Source: Blautia sp. OF03-15BH
GTDB taxonomy: Bacteria; Bacillota; Clostridia; Lachnospirales; Lachnospiraceae
Assembly (NCBI RefSeq): GCF_003463065.1
Contig: NZ_QSCM01000004.1
Coordinates: 1-64,000 of the forward strand
Reading direction: 5' to 3'
DNA: 64,000 nt
The number at the start of each line of letters is the position of its first letter. Within the stretch, counting starts at the first letter, position 1. The notes under the pieces were generated by a model that saw only the letters and a program-made list of their open reading frames with translations, searched no databases and had not been told where the DNA came from. Below are positions 56,974 through 64,000 of the stretch, piece after piece. The position numbers and the translations under genes are program-made.

Positions 56974-58338
56974 TTATTTTTTACCAAACTCTGTAGCTGC
57001 TTTTGCCACCACGCCACTCAATGCCAGCAGGGCGATGAGGTTCGGGATGACCATCAGGCCATTGAAGAGGTCGGAAAGATTCCATACCAGATCCACCTTC
57101 AGGAGAGATCCCAGGAAAACAAAGACTACCACAATCAGTGAGAAAGGAATCACAGCCTTGGAACCCCAGAGGTATTTTACGTTCTGGCGTGCGAAGAAGT
57201 ACCAGCCGATGATCGTGGAGAAGGCGAAAAACAGGAGGCAGACAGCCACAAATTTCGGACCGAAGCTGTGAAGGCCAGTCGCAAAAGCTGCCTGAGCCAC
57301 AGGTGTACCGGTGGTGTTGGAAAGGATCATCTCATCCAGGACACCGGAAGAAAGAATCACAAGAGCGGTCATGGTAAGTACCACAAAGGTATCGATGAAA
57401 ACACCGATCATTGCCACTTCACCCTGTTCCTCGGGGTCTTTTACATCAGCAATGGCATGGGCATGCGGAGTGGAACCCATTCCTGCCTCATTGGAAAAGA
57501 GACCGCGTGCCACACCATAACGCATAGCCATACGGACCGTCATGCCGGCTGCGGAACCTGCCAGTGCCCTGGGACAGAACGCTCCCACAAAAATGGAGGC
57601 AACTGCGGAAGGAAGATTGCCGATATTCATGATCAGTACGATCAGTGCTCCGCAAAGATAGAGAGCTGCCATGACCGGAACCACTTTTTCTGTAAAGGAA
57701 GCGATACGGGAAATACCGCCAAGGAAAATGAAGGCTGCCAGCAAAGCCACTACCAATCCCATCGCCCATCTGGGGATTGCAAAAGCCGTATAGAAGGCAT
57801 CGCTGATCGAGTTGGACTGCACCATATTTCCCATGAAGCCAAGAGCAAGAATGACTGCCACTGCAAAGAAAACAGCCAGAAAACGGCCAAAGCCGCCTTT
57901 AAACACATGTGTGATATAATAGACAGGTCCACCCACTACTTCGCCATTCTCATCTCTTTTTTTGGATTTCTGGGCGAGAACAGCTTCTCCATAGATCGTC
58001 GCCATTCCGAAGAATGCTGCGATCCACATCCAGAAGATCGCTCCGGGACCTCCGGATACCAGTGCGGTCGCACAGCCTGCGATATTTCCGGTTCCCACCT
58101 GGGCTGCGATCGCCGTCGCCAGAGCCTGGAAAGAGCTCATGCCATTTTTTCCTGCTTTCTTTCCTTTCAGAGAGAAACCGCCGAAAACACGAAGCCAGGC
58201 CTTCTTAAAACGCCGGACCTGAACGAAGCGTGTACGGATCGTAAAAAAGATCCCCGTACCCACCAGTAAAAAAAGTAACAGGTAGTTCCAGACCACATCA
58301 CTGATCTGGACAATGACATTGTTGACTGCATCCATCAT
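56974..58338 (-). CDS. Sodium:amino-acid (alanine/glycine) symporter, AGCS family
   Basis: 454 residues from the ATG at 58338 (MMDAVNNVIV), which has AGGAGACATAAAATC in front. A longer frame running into the riboswitch is artefactual. About 11 membrane helices; AGCS signatures VGTGNIAGCATALVSGGPGA and GLFSNEAGMGSTPHAHA. A tandem glycine riboswitch in the leader says glycine is a substrate. Confidence 0.93.
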   Translation of the reverse strand: MMDAVNNVIVQISDVVWNYLLLFLLVGTGIFFTIRTRFVQVRRFKKAWLRVFGGFSLKGKKAGKNGMSSFQALATAIAAQVGTGNIAGCATALVSGGPGAIFWMWIAAFFGMATIYGEAVLAQKSKKRDENGEVVGGPVYYITHVFKGGFGRFLAVFFAVAVILALGFMGNMVQSNSISDAFYTAFAIPRWAMGLVVALLAAFIFLGGISRIASFTEKVVPVMAALYLCGALIVLIMNIGNLPSAVASIFVGAFCPRALAGSAAGMTVRMAMRYGVARGLFSNEAGMGSTPHAHAIADVKDPEEQGEVAMIGVFIDTFVVLTMTALVILSSGVLDEMILSNTTGTPVAQAAFATGLHSFGPKFVAVCLLFFAFSTIIGWYFFARQNVKYLWGSKAVIPFSLIVVVFVFLGSLLKVDLVWNLSDLFNGLMVIPNLIALLALSGVVAKAATEFGKK

Positions 58339-58384
58339 GATTTTATGTCTCCTTTTCTGCCAGACGTTCCCCGCTCTTCCCATG

Positions 58385-58418
58385 AAAAAAACCATCCTCC
58401 CGTCGGGGGAGCATGGTC
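58385..58418 (-). terminator. Expression-platform terminator of the glycine riboswitch
   Basis: CCATGCTCCC pairs with GGGAGGATGG on the minus strand, followed by seven T. Located between aptamers and start codon. Confidence 0.85.
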
Positions 58419-58465
58419 CTGAAAAAATAGAAGCCGCACGAACCTGTCTTTCGTACTTCTTCTGA

Positions 58466-58625
58466 CTCTGTCCTTTTGCCTGAGAGATTCTGCACAGCAA
58501 ACTGTGCATTGCACCTTCGGCACTCATTTTCTGAGATTCTCCAGAGACCACTCCGCTTTTAGTCTCTGTTCTCCTGAAAGAACGCCTGAGAGTGTTACTC
58601 CTTCGGCTGTGCAGCTGTGCACATT
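58466..58625 (-). ncRNA. Tandem glycine riboswitch
   Basis: Two aptamers on the minus strand. Aptamer 1 has GCCGAAGGAGTAAC and ACTCTCAGGCG; aptamer 2 has TGCCGAAGGTGCAA and ATCTCTCAGGCAAAAGGACA, the conserved cores of the class. Terminator follows. Expected to switch the symporter on or off with cytosolic glycine. Confidence 0.94.
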
Positions 58626-58705
58626 TCCTAAAAGCTTCTTCGTCTGTATTCTTATTTTGTGCCCGTGCAGAGAAAACATTCGTCCACACCAGCAACACTT
58701 TCTGA

Positions 58706-58734
58706 ATCATACCACGTTCTTATCTTCCAGTCAA
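58706..58734 (-). promoter_or_regulatory. Promoter of the glycine-riboswitch transcript
   Basis: TTGACT and TATGAT on the minus strand with a 17-bp spacer (hexamers at 58729-58734 and 58706-58711). Confidence 0.8.
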
Positions 58735-58779
58735 TAGAAAAATACAGAAAATACAATCTCTGTTTTTTTGAAAACATGC

Positions 58780-58808
58780 TTGACAAATCCGATTTACAGG
58801 TATAGAAT
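58780..58808 (+). promoter_or_regulatory. Promoter of the trp operon
   Basis: TTGACA (58780-58785) and TAGAAT (58803-58808), 17-bp spacer. Confidence 0.82.
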
Positions 58809-58849
58809 TTGGACAAATCAAATCAGTTGATTAGCACTTTAAACCGTTG

Positions 58850-59070
58850 AAGCGGAGATAAAAACTGTTATGCGCGCCCAGAGAGTCCGGGGAGGTGAGA
58901 GCCGGATCGAGATGCAGACTGTTAAATGGACCGCCGAGGGCATGGGGAACGGCAGATGCCAAGTATTCCATGACGTGAAGGTATACGTCAGTTACCAGAG
59001 ATATGCTGGTATCTCACAAAGGGTATGGTCGAAGGCGATCATAAATCAAGGTGGCACCGCGAGTGGAGAA
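58850..59070 (+). ncRNA. T-box leader (tRNA-Trp sensing)
   Basis: The T-box core AAGGTGGCACCGCG is at 59048-59061, which pairs with the NCCA end of uncharged tRNA. In the Stem I region a TGG triplet at 58927-58929 (GTTAAATGGACC) is the likely Trp specifier codon. Upstream of trpE. Confidence 0.92.
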
Positions 59071-59087
59071 AACAAACACCCGTCCTT

Positions 59088-59125
59088 GACAGAATCGGAT
59101 TTTCTGTCAGGGGCGTTTTTTTATA
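59088..59125 (+). terminator. T-box terminator
   Basis: CGTCCTTGACAGAA with TTTCTGTCAGGGGCG and a run of seven T. Competes with the antiterminator formed with the T-box core. Confidence 0.88.
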
Positions 59126-59187
59126 CTCAGATCCCGACAGCCTCCGATACAGCACAAATTTTCAGACAGAAAAAGGAGGAAAAAGTC

Positions 59188-60675
59188 ATGTTTCCCACAC
59201 TGGAAGAAATGAAAAAAATAACAGAGACAACGGACTGCCGGCGGATCCCCGTCTGCAGGGAGATCTACAGCGATGCCTTTACTCCCATTGAGGTCATGCG
59301 GACGCTCAAGGCGGCCAGCCGCCATTGCTATCTCCTGGAAAGTGCGGAGAACGACCAGAAATGGGGCCGCTACTCTTTCCTGGGCTATGCTCCTACGATG
59401 GAGCTGACCTGCATGAACGGACAGATGACGATCCGAAGAGGCGCCGAGGAAGAGGAACAGACGGCTGAGACCTTCACGACCGATCATCCCGGCGACACGA
59501 TCCGAAAGATCCTCTCCGAATATAAAAGTCCCAAAATCAAGGGGCTCCCGCCCTTTACCGGCGGTCTGGTGGGATATTTCTCCTATGATTATCTCAAATA
59601 CGCCGAGCCGACACTCCGTTTTCCGGAGGAGGGAAATTCGGATTTCCGGGATGTAGATCTGATGCTTTTTGACAAAGTCATCGCCTTTGACCATTACCGC
59701 CAGAAGCTCTGTCTCATCACAGGCGTCAGCACCGCTGAACTGGAGGATTCCTATAAAAAGGCAGAAAAAGAACTGGATGAGATGGAAGTTCTTTTAAAGA
59801 GCGGCGCGAAGGCTGTGATCCGGCCTTTGAAAATGAAAAGCCCCCTGGCCTTCCGCTATTCCAAAGAAACCTACTGCCAGATGGTGGAAAAGGCAAAGCA
59901 TTACATCCACGAAGGCGATATTTTCCAGGTGGTACTCTCCGATCCGATGAGTGCTCCGGCAGAGGGAAGCCTCTTCGATACCTACCGGGTGCTCCGGACC
60001 ACCAATCCATCCCCCTATATGTTCTATTTTTCCAGTGACGATATCGAGGTGGCAGGTGCTTCCCCGGAGACGCTGGCAAACCTGAACGACGGTACGCTTC
60101 ACACCTTCCCCCTGGCGGGTACCCGTCCCAGAGGAAAAAGTGAGGAGGAAGACCAGGACCTTGAAACCGAGCTTTTGAAGGATGAAAAAGAGCTGGCCGA
60201 GCACAACATGCTGGTGGATCTCGGAAGAAACGACCTTGGCAGGATCAGCCGGATCGGCTCCGTGGTGGTGGAGGATTATATGTCCGTTCTCCGGTACTCT
60301 CACGTCATGCACATCGGTTCAACCGTCCGCGGCACGATCCGCCCGGACAAGGACGCCGTGGACGCCGTGGACGCCATTCTTCCTGCCGGGACCCTCTCCG
60401 GTGCGCCGAAAATCCGTGCCTGCGAGATCATCCGGGAACTGGAGGGGCAGAAACGAGGCATTTACGGCGGAGCCATCGGATATCTGGATTTCGGCGGAAA
60501 CCTCGATACCTGTATCGCCATCCGTCTCGCCTATAAGAAAAATGGCCGCGTGGTCGTCCAGTCCGGCGCCGGCATCGTGGCCGACAGCATTCCTGAGAAT
60601 GAATTTACCGAGTGTTCCAACAAAGCCCGGGCTGTGGTAGCTGCACTTCAGACAGCAGAAGGAGGCCTTCGATGA
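59188..60675 (+). CDS. trpE: Anthranilate synthase component I
   Basis: 495 residues. Converts chorismate to anthranilate with TrpG. The feedback-inhibition motif LLESAE is at about residue 48, and the chorismate-binding core has FPLAGTRPRG, HNMLVDLGRNDLGRISR and GTLSGAPKIRACEII. ATG at 59188 with AAAGGAGG; a longer frame would run through the T-box and is rejected. Overlaps trpG (ATGA). Confidence 0.96.
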   Translation: MFPTLEEMKKITETTDCRRIPVCREIYSDAFTPIEVMRTLKAASRHCYLLESAENDQKWGRYSFLGYAPTMELTCMNGQMTIRRGAEEEEQTAETFTTDHPGDTIRKILSEYKSPKIKGLPPFTGGLVGYFSYDYLKYAEPTLRFPEEGNSDFRDVDLMLFDKVIAFDHYRQKLCLITGVSTAELEDSYKKAEKELDEMEVLLKSGAKAVIRPLKMKSPLAFRYSKETYCQMVEKAKHYIHEGDIFQVVLSDPMSAPAEGSLFDTYRVLRTTNPSPYMFYFSSDDIEVAGASPETLANLNDGTLHTFPLAGTRPRGKSEEEDQDLETELLKDEKELAEHNMLVDLGRNDLGRISRIGSVVVEDYMSVLRYSHVMHIGSTVRGTIRPDKDAVDAVDAILPAGTLSGAPKIRACEIIRELEGQKRGIYGGAIGYLDFGGNLDTCIAIRLAYKKNGRVVVQSGAGIVADSIPENEFTECSNKARAVVAALQTAEGGLR

Positions 60676-61268
60676 TCTTACTGATTGATAATTACGACAG
60701 TTTTTCCTATAACCTTTACCAGCTCATCGGAAGCATCGATCCTAAGATCCGGGTGGTACGGAACGACAAGATCACCATCAATGAGATCCGTACCCTGAAG
60801 CCAAAGGCGCTGATCCTCTCTCCCGGTCCCGGAAGACCGAAAGATGCGGGCATCTGTGAGGAAGCCATCCGGGAGCTGAAAGGCGAGATCCCGATCTTCG
60901 GTGTCTGCCTGGGTCATCAGGCCATCTGTGAAGTCTTCGGCGGCACCGTAGGCTATGCAAAAGAGCTCATGCACGGAAAGAGCTCCCAGGTCAGAAAATC
61001 CCCGGACAGCCTCCTTTTCAAAGGACTTCCAGAACGGTTTCAGGCAGCCCGATACCACTCTCTTTCGGCCAGCGCTGATACGCTTCCGCCGGAGCTGAAA
61101 GTCACTGCCATCACCGATGACGGAGAGGTCATGGCCGTGGAACACAGCCTTTATCCTGTTTACGGCGTCCAGTTCCATCCGGAATCGGTCATGACACCGG
61201 ACGGGAAGCTCATTCTGAAAAACTTCCTTGAGGCGGCAGATGCATTTACACAGCCTCAGCGTAAATAG
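60672..61268 (+). CDS. trpG: Anthranilate synthase component II (glutamine amidotransferase)
   Basis: 198 residues. Catalytic triad Cys in GVCLGHQAI, His and Glu in QFHPESVMTPDG; LLIDNYDSFSYNLYQ at the N-terminus. The start overlaps the trpE stop by 3 bp. A separate gene, not fused to trpD. Confidence 0.95.
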   Translation: MILLIDNYDSFSYNLYQLIGSIDPKIRVVRNDKITINEIRTLKPKALILSPGPGRPKDAGICEEAIRELKGEIPIFGVCLGHQAICEVFGGTVGYAKELMHGKSSQVRKSPDSLLFKGLPERFQAARYHSLSASADTLPPELKVTAITDDGEVMAVEHSLYPVYGVQFHPESVMTPDGKLILKNFLEAADAFTQPQRK

Positions 61269-61443
61269 AATACATAACCGCCCAGGACAAAAATTGCGGG
61301 AGCTGCTTCGCAGGAGAGCAATTCGCAGACACCAAGACATCCGTTGGGAGAAAAAGACCTTTTGACCCCAACAGCTTTTACATAAATGTACAAAGGCTAT
61401 CAGAGGTTTTCTGGATCTGATACCTTAGAAAGGATGGATCAAT

Positions 61444-62454
61444 ATGATCAAAGAAGCAATCATCAAACTTTCCAAAAGACAGGATCTGACCTATGAAGAG
61501 GCAGAACAGGTCATGAATGAGATCATGGAAAATACAGCCAGCGACGTACAGAAAGCCGCTTATCTCACGGCTCTTTCCATGAAGGGTGAGACCATCGACG
61601 AGATCACTGCTTCCGCAGCCGCCATGAGAGCCCACGGAGAAAAGCTTCTCCACAATATGGACGTGCTGGAGATCGTAGGTACGGGCGGCGATGGTTCCAA
61701 TTCTTTCAATATCTCCACCACCTCCGCCCTTGTCATTGCCTCCGGCGGCGTTCCCGTTGCCAAACACGGCAACCGGGCGGCTTCCTCCAGATCAGGAGCC
61801 GCTGACGTTCTGGAAGCTCTGGGTGTCAAGATCGACATTACCCCGGAACAGAGCAAACAGCTTCTTACCGATATCAATATCTGCTTCCTTTTCGCCCAGA
61901 AATACCATTTTGCCATGAAATATGTAGGTCCGGTCAGAAAGGAACTCGGCATCCGTACGATCTTCAATATCCTTGGCCCTCTCTCCAACCCGGCCGGTGC
62001 CAACATGGAGCTTATGGGCGTCTATGATGAGGAACTGGTGGAGCCTCTGGCTCAGGTAATGGCAAAGCTCGGTGTCAAACGCGGCATGGTCGTCTTCGGC
62101 CAGGACAGGCTGGATGAGATCTCCATGAGTGCTCCCACCTCTGTCTGCGAGATCCGGGACGGCTGCTTCCAGTCTTATGAGATCACTCCGGAACAGTTTG
62201 GCTACAAGCGCTGCACGAAGGATGACCTCACCGGCGGCACACCGGAAGAAAATGCAGCCATTACCCGTTCCATTCTAACCGGTGCGGAAAAAGGGCCAAA
62301 ACGCCAGGCTGTCTGCCTCAATGCCGGAGCTGCCTTTTATATCACAGGCAAGACCGAAACCATGGAAGACGGTGTCCGTCAGGCGGAACAGCTCATCGAT
62401 GAGGGCGCTGCCCTGAAGAAGCTGGAAGAATTTGTAAAGGAGAGCAACCGATGA
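61444..62454 (+). CDS. trpD: Anthranilate phosphoribosyltransferase
   Basis: 336 residues. PRPP-binding GTGGDGSNSFNIST and KHGNRAASSRSGAADVLEAL. 175 bp after trpG, with a gap containing a fragment that weakly resembles the 202-bp MITE. Overlaps trpC by 4 bp. Confidence 0.95.
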   Translation: MIKEAIIKLSKRQDLTYEEAEQVMNEIMENTASDVQKAAYLTALSMKGETIDEITASAAAMRAHGEKLLHNMDVLEIVGTGGDGSNSFNISTTSALVIASGGVPVAKHGNRAASSRSGAADVLEALGVKIDITPEQSKQLLTDINICFLFAQKYHFAMKYVGPVRKELGIRTIFNILGPLSNPAGANMELMGVYDEELVEPLAQVMAKLGVKRGMVVFGQDRLDEISMSAPTSVCEIRDGCFQSYEITPEQFGYKRCTKDDLTGGTPEENAAITRSILTGAEKGPKRQAVCLNAGAAFYITGKTETMEDGVRQAEQLIDEGAALKKLEEFVKESNR

Positions 62455-63248
62455 ATATCCTGGAGGAGATCGCTGCGAAAACCATCGAACGGATCCGGAA
62501 GGAAAAGGAAGCGATCCCTCTTTCCACCGTCCGTTCCGCTGCTGAAAAAAGACGCTTCGGAGCTCCGGATTTTCTCTTTGAAAAGGCGTTGAAAAAGCCT
62601 GGTGTTTCTTTTATCTGCGAGGTAAAAAAGGCTTCTCCCTCCAAAGGGATCATCGCCGAGGACTTTCCTTATCTGGATATCGCCAGAAGCTATGAAGCCG
62701 CCGGGGCCGATGCCATCTCCTGCCTTACGGAGCCCTTCTATTTTCTCGGAAGAGACGCCTACCTGCAGGAGATCTCAGCCAGTGTTTCCATTCCCGTCTT
62801 ACGAAAGGATTTCACCATAGATGAGTATATGATCTACCAGGCCGCAGCCTATGGTGCCTCCGCCGTACTTCTCATCTGTTCCATTCTGGATGATGAAAAG
62901 CTTCTTGCCTACCGCCAGCTGGCTGACGAGCTGAAGCTTTCTGCCCTGGTGGAAGCACATTCAGAAGAAGAGATTTCCCGGGCCGTCAAGGCAGGAGCCC
63001 GGATCATCGGCGTCAACAACCGGAATCTCAAAAATTTCCAGGTGGACGTAGACAACAGCCTGAAACTTCGTTCACTGGCTCCGAAGGACTGTCTTTTCGT
63101 GTCAGAAAGCGGGATCAAGACCCGTGAAGATATCGAAAAGCTGGAAAGAAACGGAACGGATGCGGTTCTCATCGGGGAAACGCTCATGCGTGCAGCGGAT
63201 AAAAAAGCCATGCTGGACAGCCTGAAAGGAGTGTACCGCGTTTCATGA
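62451..63248 (+). CDS. trpC: Indole-3-glycerol-phosphate synthase
   Basis: 265 residues, TIM barrel. FICEVKKASPSKGII (catalytic Lys), VLRKDFTIDEYMIYQA, VEAHSEEE, IIGVNNRNLKNF and FVSESGIKT are the family motifs. Overlaps both neighbours by 4 bp. Confidence 0.96.
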   Translation: MNILEEIAAKTIERIRKEKEAIPLSTVRSAAEKRRFGAPDFLFEKALKKPGVSFICEVKKASPSKGIIAEDFPYLDIARSYEAAGADAISCLTEPFYFLGRDAYLQEISASVSIPVLRKDFTIDEYMIYQAAAYGASAVLLICSILDDEKLLAYRQLADELKLSALVEAHSEEEISRAVKAGARIIGVNNRNLKNFQVDVDNSLKLRSLAPKDCLFVSESGIKTREDIEKLERNGTDAVLIGETLMRAADKKAMLDSLKGVYRVS

Positions 63249-63853
63249 CAAGGACAAAGATCAAGATCTGTGGCCTTCGAAGACCGGAAGACATCCTTTT
63301 CGTCAATGAGGCCAGCCCGGATTTTGCTGGTTTCATCATCGACGTGCCAAAGAGCAGGCGGAACGTTTCCCCCGAAAAAGTCCGGGAGCTTACCGCTTCC
63401 CTTTCCCCGGAAATTCTTCCCGTGGGCGTCTTCGTAAACGCTCCCATGGAAACCATTCTTTCTCTGGTGAAGGACGGCACGCTGAAAGCCGTACAGCTCC
63501 ATGGGCAGGAATCCCAAAGCTACCTTACGGAACTGAAAAAACAGGTTTCTCTTCCTGTGATCCGGGCATTCTCCATCCATTCTGCTACGGATCTGGAAAA
63601 AGCCAAGAAAAGCCCCGCAGACTTCGTCCTTCTGGACAACGGATCCGGTGGTACAGGAGCAGCCTTTGACTGGTCACTTTTTACCTCTTTTGACAGACCT
63701 TTTTTTCTGGCAGGAGGCTTAAGACCGGATAACATAACAGAAGCCATCAGCCGTTTTCAGCCCTATGCCCTCGATCTGAGCAGCGGTGTGGAAACGGATG
63801 GATATAAAGACAAAGAAAAAATAATCGCAGCAGTCGCTGCAGTCAGGAGATAA
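63245..63853 (+). CDS. trpF: Phosphoribosylanthranilate isomerase
   Basis: 202 residues. KICGLRRPEDI with the catalytic Cys, GFIIDVPKSRRNV, VQLHGQES and FFLAGGLRPDNI. Amadori rearrangement step. Start overlaps trpC. Confidence 0.95.
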   Translation: MTRTKIKICGLRRPEDILFVNEASPDFAGFIIDVPKSRRNVSPEKVRELTASLSPEILPVGVFVNAPMETILSLVKDGTLKAVQLHGQESQSYLTELKKQVSLPVIRAFSIHSATDLEKAKKSPADFVLLDNGSGGTGAAFDWSLFTSFDRPFFLAGGLRPDNITEAISRFQPYALDLSSGVETDGYKDKEKIIAAVAAVRR

Positions 63854-63857
63854 ACAT

Positions 63858-64000
63858 ATGAGCAATGGACGTTTCGGCATTCATGGCGGGCAGTACATCC
63901 CGGAAACCCTCATGAATGCAGTCATTGAACTGGAAGAAGCCTACAACCACTACAAAGATGACCCGGATTTTAACCGGGAACTCACGACGCTCTTAAACGA
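63858..64000 (+). CDS. trpB: Tryptophan synthase beta chain (partial, runs off the window)
   Basis: First ~47 residues (MSNGRFGIHGGQYIPETLMN...) match the TrpB N-terminus. 4 bp after trpF. The AGGAG of its ribosome site lies within the end of trpF. Confidence 0.9.
   Translation, partial: MSNGRFGIHGGQYIPETLMNAVIELEEAYNHYKDDPDFNRELTTLLN

Noticed and set aside
56876..57271. ORF opposite the symporter and repeat
   Set aside because: Antisense to the conserved AGCS gene and starts in the 161-bp repeat.
58339..58710. N-terminal extension of the AGCS symporter
   Set aside because: It would translate the riboswitch and its terminator; the ATG at 58338 has a proper ribosome site.
58870..59187. N-terminal extension of TrpE
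   Set aside because: It covers the T-box and its terminator.

Overview
The window looks like a chromosomal segment of a gut Clostridia, most likely a Lachnospiraceae (Blautia-like) bacterium. This is inferred from gene content: M29 aminopeptidase, GH125 and GH51 glycosidases, an LplB/LplC/SBP-type sugar ABC transporter, DUF3793 next to flavodoxin, a carboxyspermidine pathway, T-box and glycine riboswitch control, and many AGGAGG-type ribosome binding sites. No rRNA, tRNA or CRISPR array was seen.

Layout. 1-3156: a small membrane protein gene with a complete IS21-family element (807-3156) just upstream of it. 3157-5926: AT-rich DNA and a PD-(D/E)XK AAA-ATPase gene sitting in a partial duplication of the 3' end of the neighbouring aminopeptidase gene. 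5927-15968: housekeeping genes, all on the minus strand: a nucleoside-salvage operon (udp-deoB-deoC-pepM29), malic enzyme, dCMP deaminase, GH125, DegV, and an iron-box-controlled DUF3793-flavodoxin pair. 16286-26345: an alpha/beta hydrolase, an orphan HicB-like protein, and a glycan operon (DUF5696/GH101-like glycosidase, two permeases, solute-binding protein, DUF5107 protein). 26532-43825: an accessory island of broken ABC transporters, IS21 and IS630 elements, gene fragments and one intact three-gene ABC-3C-type conflict system. 43990-48313: a DUF234 ATPase, an AraC regulator and GH51. 48483-54932: a six-gene polyamine operon. 55187-56973: a gene-free block of nested repeats including eight exact 53-bp hairpin units. 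56974-58734: a glycine-riboswitch-controlled AGCS symporter. 58780-64000: a T-box-controlled trp operon (trpEGDCFB, running off the end).

Main points of interest: (1) the ABC-3C-like cassette, with a DUF2326-type ATPase, a small middle component and a calcineurin-like phosphoesterase fused to a C-terminal helical domain, beside a divergent XRE regulator; (2) the eight-unit 53-bp hairpin array; (3) a structured leader RNA, possibly a riboswitch, in front of the polyamine operon, which encodes both known spermidine routes; (4) a 202-bp MITE-like repeat with 6-bp target duplications and an empty site preserved in a local paralogous segment; (5) a DtxR-like operator in front of the flavodoxin operon.

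The housekeeping genes are intact, whereas the island holds at least four single-base frameshifts and several truncations. This points to local decay rather than general sequencing error, although two of the frameshifts lie in homopolymers and deserve read-level checking.
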